A stretch of DNA of 64,000 nt from Photorhabdus asymbiotica (lineage in GTDB: Bacteria > Pseudomonadota > Gammaproteobacteria > Enterobacterales > Enterobacteriaceae), in assembly GCF_003634575.1 (NCBI RefSeq), contig NZ_RBLJ01000004.1, forward strand, positions 434,001-498,000, read 5' to 3'. Of the stretch, positions 36,009 through 45,131 are shown piece after piece. The notes under the pieces were generated by a model. It was given only the letters and a program-made list of their open reading frames with translations. It was not told the DNA's origin and searched no databases. The position numbers and the translations under genes are program-made. Within the stretch, counting starts at the first letter, position 1, and the number at the start of each line of letters is the position of its first letter.

Positions 36009-36760
36009 CAGTACTTGAATATCTTTGCAGTCAAGAGACAAAATCGAGTTTAATTAATCTGAACAGAATTATGAATATCATGCAATATATTGGAGAAATT
36101 TGTTTGGGTTGGATTAAACTGACAATCTAATTGGTTGATAATTTACAAAGAATGGTTAAGTTTGTGTGGCTTGAAAACAACGGGTACTTTAGTTTTCTGT
36201 TTGATTATCTCTAAAATAATAGGTGGGTAAAAAAATAATTAAACATAATGCTAAAATAGCAAGGAAATGTAATTCATGCTTAATACAATAAACTTTTAAT
36301 ACACGGCTGAATATTCTATGGATTAAAAAATAAACTCAATATTATGATTTTCAGATGTTTTAATTTGTTTTCATAATGAGATGAAAATTTATTTAAACTA
36401 AAATCAAAAGAAATCATTCTAAATGACCATAGGTATTGGATAAATGTCAAAATAAAAATTTTGTCCTATGAATTTATTATTTGAATCTACCGGTTATGTT
36501 TATTCTATAAATAATTTTATTTTTGAGATACGGCATTCAAATTTTTTTAATTTTAATAGTAGGGGTTTCTGGTGCAATGGAACGGGAAGAGAAAGAAATT
36601 GACCTAGATGCTATGATTCAATGTCTTACGTTAGGCTAACAAAATTTTGGACAATTCTGGCTTACAACCCTACACTAAAAATAATCAAGTTTTTTAAGTT
36701 AATTTAAGCTGATATGCTAGGAGGGTGAAACTTCTTGGGGAAATGTGTTATTAGCCTTGC

Positions 36761-36792
36761 AGGTTTGCTCCCAAGCTATGTGGAGCAAACCT
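36761..36792 (-). terminator. Hairpin downstream of the deacetylase gene
   Basis: A perfect 11-bp stem (AGGTTTGCTCC and its complement) with a 10-base loop lies 12 bases beyond the deacetylase stop codon. There is no U run, so termination is plausible but not certain. Confidence 0.5.
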
Positions 36793-36804
36793 ACGCAATA
36801 AAGT

Positions 36805-37917
36805 TTAAAGACCAAATTTTTCTTTAAGTTTATCAAGCTGCTGTTGTTGAAATAGCTCAAACTCAGCTCTTGGCTGCTGCAAGCGTATAAAATCTAACAT
36901 TGGATCTTTGACTTTAGTACGAATGCCACTCATCTGTTCAAGTACAGCCAACCCACAGAATGGTACATAAGATTCTGCATACCCGCCTTCATGAACAACG
37001 ACGAGTTTTCCGTCGCATAAACTATCTGCTGTCTGTTGCACTAGCTGGGTCATCTCCCGAAAACTTTCACTATGGAGCTGCATCCTTGCCAAAGGATCTA
37101 CCGCATTCGCATCATAGCCACAGGCAACAATAATCAGTTCCGGTTTAAAACGTTTAAGCGCAGGAAGTACTATCTGTGTCATTGCATAGATATAGCTATT
37201 ATGTCCAGCTCCAGCAAGTAATGGGATATTCAGGTTATAACCTGTCCCTTCACCTTCCCCGATATCATCTTCACCGCTATATCCTGGAGGGAAACAACCA
37301 TCCTGATGTATCGAGATAGTCAAAACATCAGAACGATTCCAATAAATATGCTGAGTACCATTACCGTGGTGAACATCCCAATCAATGACCGCAACTCGTT
37401 TTAAATCAAAACGTGCTTTTGCCTGTTCAATTGCCAATGGGATATTTGCTAGAAAGCAAAATCCCATGGATTTATCAGGCAAACAGTGATGACCTGGTGG
37501 TCGAGAAAGGCTGTAAGCATTATCAAGCTCACCGCTAAGTACTGTTTCCACCGCAGCACAAGCAAGGCTAGCTGAGAGTTTGGCAATTTCATAGCTTCCT
37601 GGTCCCAGGGGGGCTTCTATACCAAGCATTCCTCCACCATTATCACTGATTTGCTTAAACTCCTTCAGGTACTTTTCAGGATGAATTTTACGTAGTGTTT
37701 GCTCATCAATAGTCGATGCCGAAGAAAGGTGCAAAGAGTGGCTCAAGCCTGATACATCCATCAAATTTTTCAACCGCCTTTTTGTTTCTGGCGATTCAGC
37801 ATGTGCAGTTCCAGAAGGAGGCTGAACCCAACCACCGACAGGCAGAGTCGTTATATGCATACCAGTACTATGCCAAAAACAATGTTCATCAAAGAAAAAT
37901 CCCGTTTTTCGTCTCAT
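36805..37917 (-). CDS. Histone-deacetylase-family (class II type) deacetylase
   Basis: This 370 aa protein carries all hallmarks of zinc-dependent HDAC-like amidohydrolases: RPPGHHC with the active-site His pair (His143-His144), DWDVHHGNGTQ with zinc ligands Asp181 and His183, CGYDAN with the third ligand Asp269, and HEGGY with the transition-state Tyr313. Bacterial members deacetylate small molecules such as acetylpolyamines, or proteins; the substrate here cannot be read from sequence. It is a complete, cytosolic enzyme without a signal peptide. It stands alone between the VgrG island and fliR, flanked by ERIC elements, and is not part of the usual flagellar set, so it probably arrived separately or marks an old junction. 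Confidence 0.92.
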   Translation of the reverse strand: MRRKTGFFFDEHCFWHSTGMHITTLPVGGWVQPPSGTAHAESPETKRRLKNLMDVSGLSHSLHLSSASTIDEQTLRKIHPEKYLKEFKQISDNGGGMLGIEAPLGPGSYEIAKLSASLACAAVETVLSGELDNAYSLSRPPGHHCLPDKSMGFCFLANIPLAIEQAKARFDLKRVAVIDWDVHHGNGTQHIYWNRSDVLTISIHQDGCFPPGYSGEDDIGEGEGTGYNLNIPLLAGAGHNSYIYAMTQIVLPALKRFKPELIIVACGYDANAVDPLARMQLHSESFREMTQLVQQTADSLCDGKLVVVHEGGYAESYVPFCGLAVLEQMSGIRTKVKDPMLDFIRLQQPRAEFELFQQQQLDKLKEKFGL

Positions 37918-38154
37918 TACCCCTTCCTTATTTCATTAAATTAATTCACATATCATTAACATAATTAGAAATATAAAAACAGATTAAGATACCGGGTCAT
38001 GTCGGGTTTTGATATGGTCATTTCACTGGACTTTATCCACGTCATAATGGTGTCTTAGGTCACATTGGGGTTATCAGGGCATGGGCTATGATTGATGTGT
38101 AACCATATTAGGGGCCATTGCCTCGGAAAGTTCACTGTACAAAATTAAACTATT

Positions 38155-38281
38155 TATACCCAATAGATTTCAATTTGCAGCGCGGTGGCAAATGAATGCA
38201 TCCCCAGGAACATAGATAACGATGTGACTGGGGGGCGTGAAAGCAGCCAACAAAGCAGCAACTTGAAAGATGAAGGGTATA
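38155..38281 (-). repeat. Complete ERIC element
   Basis: 127 bp from TATACCCAATAGATTTCAA to TGAAGGGTATA, in inverse orientation to the copies at 35.8 kb, with the core GACTGGGG. Length is identical to the inserted copy at 35824. Confidence 0.88.
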
Positions 38282-38322
38282 GTTAATACTCGGAAATAAA
38301 ACGGAATAACCAAGTTAAAAAT

Positions 38323-38762
38323 ACTAAAATACTAAAATACTAAAATACTAAAATACTAAAATACTAAAATACTAAAATACTAAAATACTAAAATACTAAA
38401 ATACTAAAATACTAAAATACTAAAATACTAAAATACTAAAATACTAAAATACTAAAATACTAAAATACTAAAATACTAAAATACTAAAATACTAAAATGC
38501 TAAAATGCTAAAATGCTAAAATGCTAAAATGCTAAAATGCTAAAATGCTAAAATGCTAAAATGCTAAAATGCTAAAATGCTAAAATGCTAAAATGCTAAA
38601 ATGCTAAAATGCTAAAATGCTAAAATGCTAAAATGCTAAAATGCTAAAATGCTAAAATGCTAAAATGCTAAAATGCTAAAATGCTAAAATGCTAAAATGC
38701 TAAAATGCTAAAATGCTAAAATGCTAAAATGCTAAAATGCTAAAATGCTAAAATGCTAAAAT
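38323..38762 (+). repeat. 8-bp tandem repeat, 55 units in two homogeneous blocks
   Basis: Twenty-two units of ACTAAAAT (38323-38498) are followed by 33 units of GCTAAAAT (38499-38762) with no interruption. Every forward frame contains TAA and the reverse frames contain TAG, so it is not coding. The sharp switch suggests two rounds of slippage expansion. Confidence 0.95.
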
Positions 38763-38837
38763 ACATTTTTCTCTTGCTTGTCGATAAAATTTTACAACAT
38801 TAAACCGCACGATTTATGCAGTATATAATACTTATTC

Positions 38838-38865
38838 TTTTTTAAACCAATTCTGGTTTAAAAAA
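38838..38865 (-). terminator. Palindrome beyond fliR
   Basis: A 12-bp stem (TTTTTTAAACCA and its complement) with a 4-base loop lies five bases beyond the fliR stop codon. A- and T-rich arms make it a possible terminator of the fliL-R operon. Confidence 0.45.
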
Positions 38866-38870
38866 TGCTT

Positions 38871-39653
38871 TTAAATAACCATTCCACTGATAATTATCGC
38901 CAATCGATTAAATAATTCACTGAACATACGCTCACTAAATGGTGCTAACATGGGGATTAAAAGCGTGAGTACTAATATACCGGTGGTGAGCGTTAACGGA
39001 AAACCAACCACAAAGATAGAAAGTTGTGGTGTCATCCGGTTTAAAATCCCCAATGATAAATTCAATGTCAATAATAGCGTGATTAATGGTAAAGCCAACA
39101 TCATGCCGTTGATAAATATCATGCTGGCACTTTGTGCCAAAAGAAAAAATCCTTGTGCATTGAGTTGTAAGGGTTGTACTGGAATAACTTGGAATGTATC
39201 CGCCAGAATTGATAATAGCCACAGATGACCGTCAAAAGCCAAAAACAAAAGTAAAGTTAATAAGTTAAAAATTCGCGCCAGAATGGGCATATTGGGGCCA
39301 CCGGAAGGGTCAAAAAAGGTCGCGAATGAGAGGCCCATTTGTAAACCAATTATTTCACCTGCATGACGCACAGCGGAGAAAGCAATTTGCATAGTCAGGC
39401 CAAGTGATGCACCAATCAGGATTTGCTGGACTATCACCCAAAATGCCGCAACAGAGAAGATGGGGATTTGGGCCGGTTGCAGGTTTGGCATCAAGAGCAG
39501 CGTTACCATCACGGCCAGCCCGATTCTGACTTTCTTAGTTGCCTGTTTTTCACTGAATAATGGCGCAGTACTGAACAACGCAAGTACCCGAACCAGCGGC
39601 CAAAAAAACTCACTGACAAACTGGCTCAGCATTGCACTATCAAAGGAGATCAT
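38871..39653 (-). CDS. fliR: FliR, flagellar export gate protein
   Basis: This 260 aa integral membrane protein has about six hydrophobic segments and FliR-typical stretches (FWPLVRVLALFSTAPLFSEK, ASLGLTMQIAFSAVRHAGEI, GLQMGLSFATFFDPSGGPN). FliR forms the export gate core with FliP and FliQ in the MS ring. It is the last gene of fliLMNOPQR and follows fliQ by two bases. Length matches E. coli (261 aa). Confidence 0.97.
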   Translation of the reverse strand: MISFDSAMLSQFVSEFFWPLVRVLALFSTAPLFSEKQATKKVRIGLAVMVTLLLMPNLQPAQIPIFSVAAFWVIVQQILIGASLGLTMQIAFSAVRHAGEIIGLQMGLSFATFFDPSGGPNMPILARIFNLLTLLLFLAFDGHLWLLSILADTFQVIPVQPLQLNAQGFFLLAQSASMIFINGMMLALPLITLLLTLNLSLGILNRMTPQLSIFVVGFPLTLTTGILVLTLLIPMLAPFSERMFSELFNRLAIIISGMVI

Positions 39654-39655
39654 AA

Positions 39656-39925
39656 TCAGCCAATTATCGCGGGTATGTTGCTGTAGAGTTCTCGCATGTA
39701 ATCCAGAAATAAATTCAGCATCCAGGGACCCGCGATAACCGTTGTGACAAATACCGCCAGAATCTTGGGGATAAATGACAGCGTCATTTCGTTAACCTGT
39801 GTTGCAGCTTGTAATAAGCTCACGATTAAACCACATAATAAAGCCGATAAAAGTAACGGTGCCGCCAGCGCCAGTGCGACTTCCATTGCTTCTGTGCCCA
39901 ATGCCATTACCGATTCAGGAGTCAT
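39656..39925 (-). CDS. fliQ: FliQ, flagellar export gate protein
   Basis: This 89 aa protein has two hydrophobic helices and the conserved sequence MTPESVMALGTEAMEVALAL, then LLQAATQVNEMTLSFIPK. It forms part of the FliPQR export core. The size equals E. coli FliQ. It sits between fliP and fliR with 20 and 2 base gaps. Confidence 0.97.
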   Translation of the reverse strand: MTPESVMALGTEAMEVALALAAPLLLSALLCGLIVSLLQAATQVNEMTLSFIPKILAVFVTTVIAGPWMLNLFLDYMRELYSNIPAIIG

Positions 39926-39945
39926 GATATTTATCTCTTGTTAGA

Positions 39946-40728
39946 TCAACCGTAGAAACTTTGTGCCAGAGAGCCTAGTAATAATTGCCAACCGTCAACT
40001 AATACAAACAACATAAGTTTAAAGGGCAATGAGATAGTGGCAGGGGGCACCATCATCATCCCCAATGCCATCAAGACACTGGCGACTACCAAGTCAATAA
40101 TCAGAAATGGGATAAACAAAGTGAAACCAATCTGGAAAGCTGTTTTCAATTCGCTGGTAATAAATGCTGGCATCAGGACGCGCATAGGAACGGAATCCGC
40201 TGTTTCAAACGGCGGTTGATCAGCAAGACGAGCAAACAGAGCTAAATCATTTTCTCTTGTCTGACGTAACATAAATTGCCGCAATGGTTTAGCGCCATTT
40301 TCTAAAGCGGTTTCTAGGCTGATTTTATCTTCACTAAAAGGCAGATAAGCATCTTGATAAACTTTATCGAAAACTGGCGACATGATGAAAAATGTCATAA
40401 ATAGAGCCAGCCCGAGTAAAACCTGATTAGGTGGTGCCGATGGAGTGCCTAAAGCATTACGCAGTAAACCCAATACGATAATAATACGGGTAAAACTGGT
40501 CATCATGAGCAAAGCCGCGGGAATAAAACCCAGTGCGGTAATAAAAACTAAAGTCTGAACCGGCAGTGACCAGCTTTGTCCACCATTAGCGAGTGGTTGA
40601 CTAATAATCCCTGGCAATTGTGCCGCGGCATCCATGGGTAAAATAAGCGCGGTAAGCGTAATCGCCAGGCGGCATGACAACGCAAATTTAGGGTTGGTCA
40701 TAAAGAAAGAACTACTTTTTTTCATCAT
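39946..40728 (-). CDS. fliP: FliP, flagellar export gate protein
   Basis: Up to 260 aa. The first ATG pair (40728/40725) overlaps the fliO end by 17 bases and has AAGG nearby; a third ATG at 40701 (MTNPKFALS) is an alternative. An N-terminal cleavable signal is followed by [20 protein letters not shown] and the highly conserved [20 protein letters not shown] and [20 protein letters not shown] segments. FliP is the main ring subunit of the export gate. Confidence 0.96.
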   Translation of the reverse strand: MMKKSSSFFMTNPKFALSCRLAITLTALILPMDAAAQLPGIISQPLANGGQSWSLPVQTLVFITALGFIPAALLMMTSFTRIIIVLGLLRNALGTPSAPPNQVLLGLALFMTFFIMSPVFDKVYQDAYLPFSEDKISLETALENGAKPLRQFMLRQTRENDLALFARLADQPPFETADSVPMRVLMPAFITSELKTAFQIGFTLFIPFLIIDLVVASVLMALGMMMVPPATISLPFKLMLFVLVDGWQLLLGSLAQSFYG

Positions 40729-41164
40729 CCTTGCCTTGGCGCATCAACGTGTTTTTTAAAATCTGACCAAACAGTGCTGGTTTTACGGCTTGTTCTTCGG
40801 GGTTATTACGGCTGGATTCAGGTATTGGCATTTGATGTAACAAATTAATTTGCTGGGCAGTAACACCCAATACCAACCAGTCATTTTCAACTTCGACAAT
40901 AACGACACGTTCACGTTGCCCAAGAGAGCAGCTGGCTTTGATATTAAGATGTTGCTGAGTTTTTCCTTTGCCGGGAATTATCCCCATACGACGTATTAAC
41001 CAGGTAATGGTGAAAATTAACAGCAAAACCCCCGCCAGCGCACTGCTGACTTGCATCAATGTTTGACCAGCGGGAAGTGGGGTGGAGGTTGCTACCTGAG
41101 TCACAGCCTGGGTTTGCGCGACAGGTTCTGTCGCGCCATGATGAAGAGAAGGCTGGAAAGCCAT
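40712..41164 (-). CDS. fliO: FliO, export gate assembly factor
   Basis: This 150 aa protein has a single transmembrane segment ([20 protein letters not shown]) followed by a cytoplasmic part with [20 protein letters not shown], the FliO signature. FliO assists stable assembly of FliP rings. It lies between fliN (2-base gap) and fliP (overlap). FliO sequences are variable, so position and pattern carry the call. Confidence 0.93.
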   Translation of the reverse strand: MAFQPSLHHGATEPVAQTQAVTQVATSTPLPAGQTLMQVSSALAGVLLLIFTITWLIRRMGIIPGKGKTQQHLNIKASCSLGQRERVVIVEVENDWLVLGVTAQQINLLHQMPIPESSRNNPEEQAVKPALFGQILKNTLMRQGKDDEKK

Positions 41165-41165
41165 G

Positions 41166-41585
41166 TTAGCGACTCAGGCGACGCATACGTTCAGAAGGTG
41201 TAATGATATCGGTGATACGGATGCCGTATTTATCCGATACAACCACCACTTCACCCTGAGCAATCAGGTATCCGTTGATTAAAATATCCAACGGTTCCCC
41301 GGCAAGACCATCAAGAGAAACGACTGAGCCTTGAGATAATCTCAGTAGTTGTTTGATAGTCATTTTTGTCCGGCCCAGCTCTACGGATAATTTGACCGGA
41401 ATATCCAAAATCAGGTCAATATCTGATAAATGAGCCAGTGCATCCTGAGGCTCCAGAGATTCAAAAATTGCCGCGCTACTGTCAGAGGTTGGTTGTTGCG
41501 CGGCCTGTTGTTCCAGAGCTTCTGCCCACATATCTTCGGCAGATCCGGTTGCAGCGGTATCTGTGGGTTGCTTAGCATCACTCAT
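41166..41585 (-). CDS. fliN: FliN, C-ring switch protein
   Basis: The product is 139 aa from the ATG at 41585 (MSDAKQPTDTAATGSAEDMW), which matches the enterobacterial FliN N-terminus; an in-frame ATG farther upstream lies inside fliM. The C-terminal SpoA domain (LILDIPVKLSVELGRTKMTI, LINGYLIAQGEVVVVSDKYG) forms the base of the rotor's C ring and docks FliH. It overlaps the fliM stop by eight bases. Confidence 0.97.
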   Translation of the reverse strand: MSDAKQPTDTAATGSAEDMWAEALEQQAAQQPTSDSSAAIFESLEPQDALAHLSDIDLILDIPVKLSVELGRTKMTIKQLLRLSQGSVVSLDGLAGEPLDILINGYLIAQGEVVVVSDKYGIRITDIITPSERMRRLSR

Positions 41586-42582
41586 TGGGCTGTTCCTCAT
41601 CCAGAGCATTTAAAACAGGGTTAATAAGATGTTCGACACGCAGGGCATATTGCCCGTTTAATGTTCCGTACTGGCTGGTGAGCACCGGCACACCGTCAAC
41701 GTGAACGATCAGGCGTTCGGGTTTATCAATAGGCAGTATATCTCCCGGCTGAAGTTGCAGGATTTTTGACAATCTCAGCGGGATATCTACAAAATTAGCG
41801 ACCAGTTCCAGTTCTGAGTGCTGAACCTGTTTTACCAGGCTTTCTCGCCACAGACTGTCTTCCTGCCGGACATTCTCCAGCGGTGGGTTGGTCAATCGTT
41901 CCCGTAATGGTTCGATCATGGCAAATGGAATACAGATGTTAAATTCACCACTCAGTGCCCCGATTTCCACCTGAAACGGTGTTGTAACAACAATATCGTT
42001 CGGTGATGTGGTGATGTTGGTGAATTTCACCTGCATTTCAGAGCGCACATATTCCACTTCGATTTTGAAAATGGAATCCCACGCATCACGATAGGAATCC
42101 AACGCCATCCGTAACATCCGGTTAATCACCCGTTGCTCAGTATTTGTGAATTCGCGGCCTTCTACTTTGGTCGGGAAGCGCCCATCACCACCAAACAGGT
42201 TATCTACGGCGATATAAACCAGACTTGGCGCAAATGCAAACAGCGCTGTTCCTCGTAATGGTTTCAGGTGAACCAGATTAAGGTTGGTCGGTACCGCCAG
42301 ATTACGAGCAAATTCATGATAAGGCTGGATTTTTATTGCTCCAACCGTAATATCAGGACTCCGGCGGAGCATGTTAAACAACCCCATCCTGAAATGACGG
42401 GCAAAGCGTTCATTAATAATTTCCAGTGCTTGCAGGCGTTCCCGGACAACTCGGCGTTGTGTATTAGGATCATAAGGACGAACCTCATTTTCCCGGGATG
42501 CAGTATTTTCTGTGTCGTCACTGACACTGTCGCCATTGAGCAGAGCATCAATCTCTGCCTGTGAAAGAATATTGTCACTCAT
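41578..42582 (-). CDS. fliM: FliM, C-ring switch protein
   Basis: This 334 aa protein starts with the CheY-binding peptide MSDNILSQAEIDALLNGDS, followed by the CheC-like middle domain (GLFNMLRRSPDITVGAIKIQ, FGGDGRFPTKVEGREFTNTE) and a C-terminal SpoA domain. FliM with FliN and FliG sets the direction of rotation. Length equals E. coli FliM. It starts five bases after fliL. Confidence 0.98.
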   Translation of the reverse strand: MSDNILSQAEIDALLNGDSVSDDTENTASRENEVRPYDPNTQRRVVRERLQALEIINERFARHFRMGLFNMLRRSPDITVGAIKIQPYHEFARNLAVPTNLNLVHLKPLRGTALFAFAPSLVYIAVDNLFGGDGRFPTKVEGREFTNTEQRVINRMLRMALDSYRDAWDSIFKIEVEYVRSEMQVKFTNITTSPNDIVVTTPFQVEIGALSGEFNICIPFAMIEPLRERLTNPPLENVRQEDSLWRESLVKQVQHSELELVANFVDIPLRLSKILQLQPGDILPIDKPERLIVHVDGVPVLTSQYGTLNGQYALRVEHLINPVLNALDEEQPNE

Positions 42583-42587
42583 GCTGA

Positions 42588-43064
42588 TTATCGCAGAATA
42601 AACGTGGTAAACAGTACGTCGGTGATAACCTGATCCGGCTCACCGGGTACCAATGTTGGGCTCAGCGTTTGCTTGATATCGTTCATCAGACGCAATTTGC
42701 CGTTGTCATGAGCCAGTTCTGCTGATTTCTGGCGCGATAGTAATAACAACATACGGCTACGAATTTCCGGTAGATACTCATGGAAGCGCTGGCGGGTTTT
42801 TTCATCGGCTAAACGTAGAGTCACGCCGACATAGAGCACACGGTCAAAGTGATCTTCGTTGTCGATCAGATTGACGGTAAAAGGTTCCAGAGTCATAAAT
42901 ACAGGGACTTCTATGGTTTTCGATGCCACAGAGTCACTCTTTTCTGCCTGTTTAAATGCCCACCAACTGTATCCCCCGATGGCGGCACCGATAACGGCAA
43001 TCAGTACTAACAGTATCATCCAAAATGGATTTTTGCGTTTACGCTCGTAGCTATAGTCAGACAT
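42588..43064 (-). CDS. fliL: FliL, basal-body associated membrane protein
   Basis: The product is 158 aa from the ATG at 43064 (MSDYSYERKRKNPFW); in-frame codons farther upstream are not FliL-like. One transmembrane segment (MILLVLIAVIGAAIGGYSWW) is followed by a periplasmic domain with VFMTLEPFTVNLIDNEDHFD. FliL supports motor torque near the stators. It begins the fliLMNOPQR operon. The 295 bases between it and fliK hold an ERIC element. Confidence 0.95.
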   Translation of the reverse strand: MSDYSYERKRKNPFWMILLVLIAVIGAAIGGYSWWAFKQAEKSDSVASKTIEVPVFMTLEPFTVNLIDNEDHFDRVLYVGVTLRLADEKTRQRFHEYLPEIRSRMLLLLSRQKSAELAHDNGKLRLMNDIKQTLSPTLVPGEPDQVITDVLFTTFILR

Positions 43065-43221
43065 GGACAGACAAATTCCTGTTTTCGTTGCGGACAAGTG
43101 TCCACTCATTCCGTGGCGGACTTGCTTATCCATCAATATCGATAGTCATTATCCCGCGTATTTTCTCTGGCAATAGCCGGAACAAACGGGGAAAAAACCA
43201 CTAACTCGTTCGTTTGTTGTG

Positions 43222-43345
43222 AACCTTGATCTTTCAAGTTGCCTCTTTGTTGGCTTCACTCACTCACCCCGGTCACATAGTTAGCTATGCTCCCGGGGAT
43301 TCGCTCCCTTGCCGTCGCGATGCATCTTGAAATCTATTGGGTATA
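43222..43345 (+). repeat. ERIC element between fliK and fliL
   Basis: The element starts TTGATCTTTCAAGTTGCC and ends ATTGGGTATA, with the core TGCTCCCGGGGATTCGC. The left end is slightly degenerate. If fliF-K and fliL-R are joined by read-through, this element lies inside the transcript. Confidence 0.85.
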
Positions 43346-43359
43346 AATACTTTCCCCCA

Positions 43360-44646
43360 TCAGGCGAAAATATCTACACCTCCTCGGGCTGATGCCAGCT
43401 GATGAGGTGTTAAATTTATGGTGGTTTCTGTAGCAGAAAGGCTTTCTGGTGAGGTGTTAGCGTTATGGCCTTTGCCGCTGCCAGAATTTTGTGAACCAGA
43501 CCGTTGTTCTTGTTGCCACGGTGTGGAGTTGTCACTGCTGATGCTGCTTTGAGTCAGTTGAATACCCGTTTCTGCTAAAGCGTGACGAAGGTTAGGTAAT
43601 GCCGCTTCTAACGCAGCCCGGACATGGCTGTGCGCTGATGCCAGATGTAATTGTGCCTGATTATCTTCAACAGACATGCGGATTTGTAATGCGCCCAGTT
43701 CTTGTGGGTGTAGACGTAGTTCGGCCTGTTGCAAGCCATTGCGGTTAAACAACATGATTTGCTGGCTTAATTGTTGTTGCCACTCTTCACTACCCAATTG
43801 AGCATTCAATAAGGGGGTAGAGGCACTGGATAACTGAAACTGGGCTGTTTGATTGTGCCCTGCGGAAAGCAAGGGAGAGGTCGTTACGGCGGAGATTTGC
43901 CCGGTTTGTTGATTTTCTGTGGTGATCGGCGTGGACTGGATCTCAGCTGGAGCAGTGGTCTGAATCAGTACGGATTCACGTGGATGATTTTGCGTTGTAC
44001 TTTCAGGTTGAATTCCGCGCTGAATAGTTGCCGGAGCAAGCTTGGGTTTTACCTGAGGATGCTGCCCAAGTTCGTTTTCAGGTTTGGTTTTAAAAAGTTC
44101 TTCTACTTTTTCCGCCTGTTTTGTCTGTTCTGGCGTATCAGTCAGAAGATTTTTTGCTGTTGGTAATTCTGTCACCTTGGATTCTTTAGAAAAATCCCGA
44201 AGGTTTTTAGCATTATGTGCAATGAGTCCAGTAAGTTGAGGCGCTTCTTGCTGGTTTTCTGATCTGATGGCTAACCCAGATAATTGCACAGGTAAATTTG
44301 CAGCCAATTCTTCGGCTGACATGAGTTTTTCATCAACAGGAGCCGGTTGTTTGTTGACTTCTGCTTTTGCATTAAGGGGAATCAGTGAGGCGTTAATAGA
44401 TTCCGCTGGTATTTCAGGGGAGATAGATAATAAGGGTGATAAACCGTTGTTGGTATCATCCGTGCTCTCTTTTCCTTCTTTGGATGATATTTTTCCCGGT
44501 TTGATCATACCTTTTTGTGCCGGTTCGGTTTCCAGATTAAGAAATTGAGCAAAAGCTGAAGGTTGCTCGGAGTCAGTGATTAAGTCACTGTATGTTTGCT
44601 GGTTTTCTGCCGGTTTTAAGTCAGCAGGCAAAAGAGTGATATTCAT
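43360..44646 (-). CDS. fliK: FliK, hook-length control protein
   Basis: This 428 aa protein has the FliK layout: a poorly conserved, Gln/Pro/Thr-rich N-terminal half that acts as molecular ruler, and a conserved C-terminal domain (about residues 290-370) with [20 protein letters not shown] and [20 protein letters not shown]. The last 60 residues are Ser/Gly/Asn-rich. FliK is exported during hook growth and switches FlhB specificity. It overlaps the fliJ stop by one base. Confidence 0.96.
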   Translation of the reverse strand: MNITLLPADLKPAENQQTYSDLITDSEQPSAFAQFLNLETEPAQKGMIKPGKISSKEGKESTDDTNNGLSPLLSISPEIPAESINASLIPLNAKAEVNKQPAPVDEKLMSAEELAANLPVQLSGLAIRSENQQEAPQLTGLIAHNAKNLRDFSKESKVTELPTAKNLLTDTPEQTKQAEKVEELFKTKPENELGQHPQVKPKLAPATIQRGIQPESTTQNHPRESVLIQTTAPAEIQSTPITTENQQTGQISAVTTSPLLSAGHNQTAQFQLSSASTPLLNAQLGSEEWQQQLSQQIMLFNRNGLQQAELRLHPQELGALQIRMSVEDNQAQLHLASAHSHVRAALEAALPNLRHALAETGIQLTQSSISSDNSTPWQQEQRSGSQNSGSGKGHNANTSPESLSATETTINLTPHQLASARGGVDIFA

Positions 44647-45089
44647 TATTTACTTCTCCATTGTGTGCTACGTTGGGCATACTCATCCATTTGTTTTTGC
44701 TCCGTTCGGTTCTGATGTAATCTTCGGTTGTTATCTGCCCGCTGTTGCAAAGTATCGAAGGCATTGAGACGTTGTTGTTTTTCCTGCCATTGTGATAAAG
44801 CGGTATCAAGCCGCTGTTGCCATTGATTGAGCTGTAATTTGTGCTGTTCAATCGCTTTTTCCAACGTTTTCATGAATTGCTGATAGTTTTGCCAGGCCGT
44901 GCACGGCATACCGCTACTTAGCGTGTCGTTCAGGCGTACTCGGTACTCATCTTGATAACCTATCAATGTTGCAAGTTGTTGCTCCATTTGCTGATGGTTC
45001 TGACGAACCTGTGCAAGGTGAGTAGCTGCTTTTTCCACTGCATTTTGTGCAAGTTCACGCAAGGTCATGAGAGGTGATTGTTGCTGCAT
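44646..45089 (-). CDS. fliJ: FliJ, export apparatus coiled-coil protein
   Basis: This 147 aa protein is nearly all coiled coil ([60 protein letters not shown]). FliJ is the stalk of the FliI ATPase ring and links it to FlhA. The ATG at 45089 could be replaced by the one at residue 8 ([14 protein letters not shown]). It lies 42 bases after fliI, before fliK. Confidence 0.94.
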   Translation of the reverse strand: MQQQSPLMTLRELAQNAVEKAATHLAQVRQNHQQMEQQLATLIGYQDEYRVRLNDTLSSGMPCTAWQNYQQFMKTLEKAIEQHKLQLNQWQQRLDTALSQWQEKQQRLNAFDTLQQRADNNRRLHQNRTEQKQMDEYAQRSTQWRSK

Positions 45090-45131
45090 CTTATTCCTCG
45101 CTTTAATGGCAACAGACAGAAAATCATTACG

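Larger units (their letters stand above)
35405..36804. other. Non-coding, AT-rich region with nested ERIC elements
   Basis: About 1.4 kb without a credible gene. It holds an imperfect 11-bp inverted repeat (35624-35634 with 35649-35659), two ERIC elements one inside the other (35758-36008), a very AT-rich stretch (36010-36560) and the hairpin beyond the deacetylase gene (36761-36792). Confidence 0.65.
37918..38870. other. Intergenic region with ERIC and 8-bp tandem repeat
   Basis: About 950 bases without a credible gene between the deacetylase and fliR. It contains a complete ERIC (38155-38281), a 440-base tandem repeat (38323-38762) and a 12-bp palindrome near the fliR 3' end (38838-38865). 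Confidence 0.7.

Noticed and set aside
36577-36639. A 20-codon frame starting MEREEKEIDLDAMIQ
   Set aside because: Too short, weak ribosome site, in a non-coding AT-rich region. It might be a relic of a mobile element, but no ends or homologous part could be found.
37990-38110. Possible decayed coding remnant (GLYPRHNGVLGHIGVIRAW)
   Set aside because: The frame is closed on both sides and no family could be named, so it was not listed as a pseudogene.
38323-38762. Possible CRISPR array
   Set aside because: The 8-bp unit is continuous with no spacers and no cas genes nearby; it is a simple tandem repeat.
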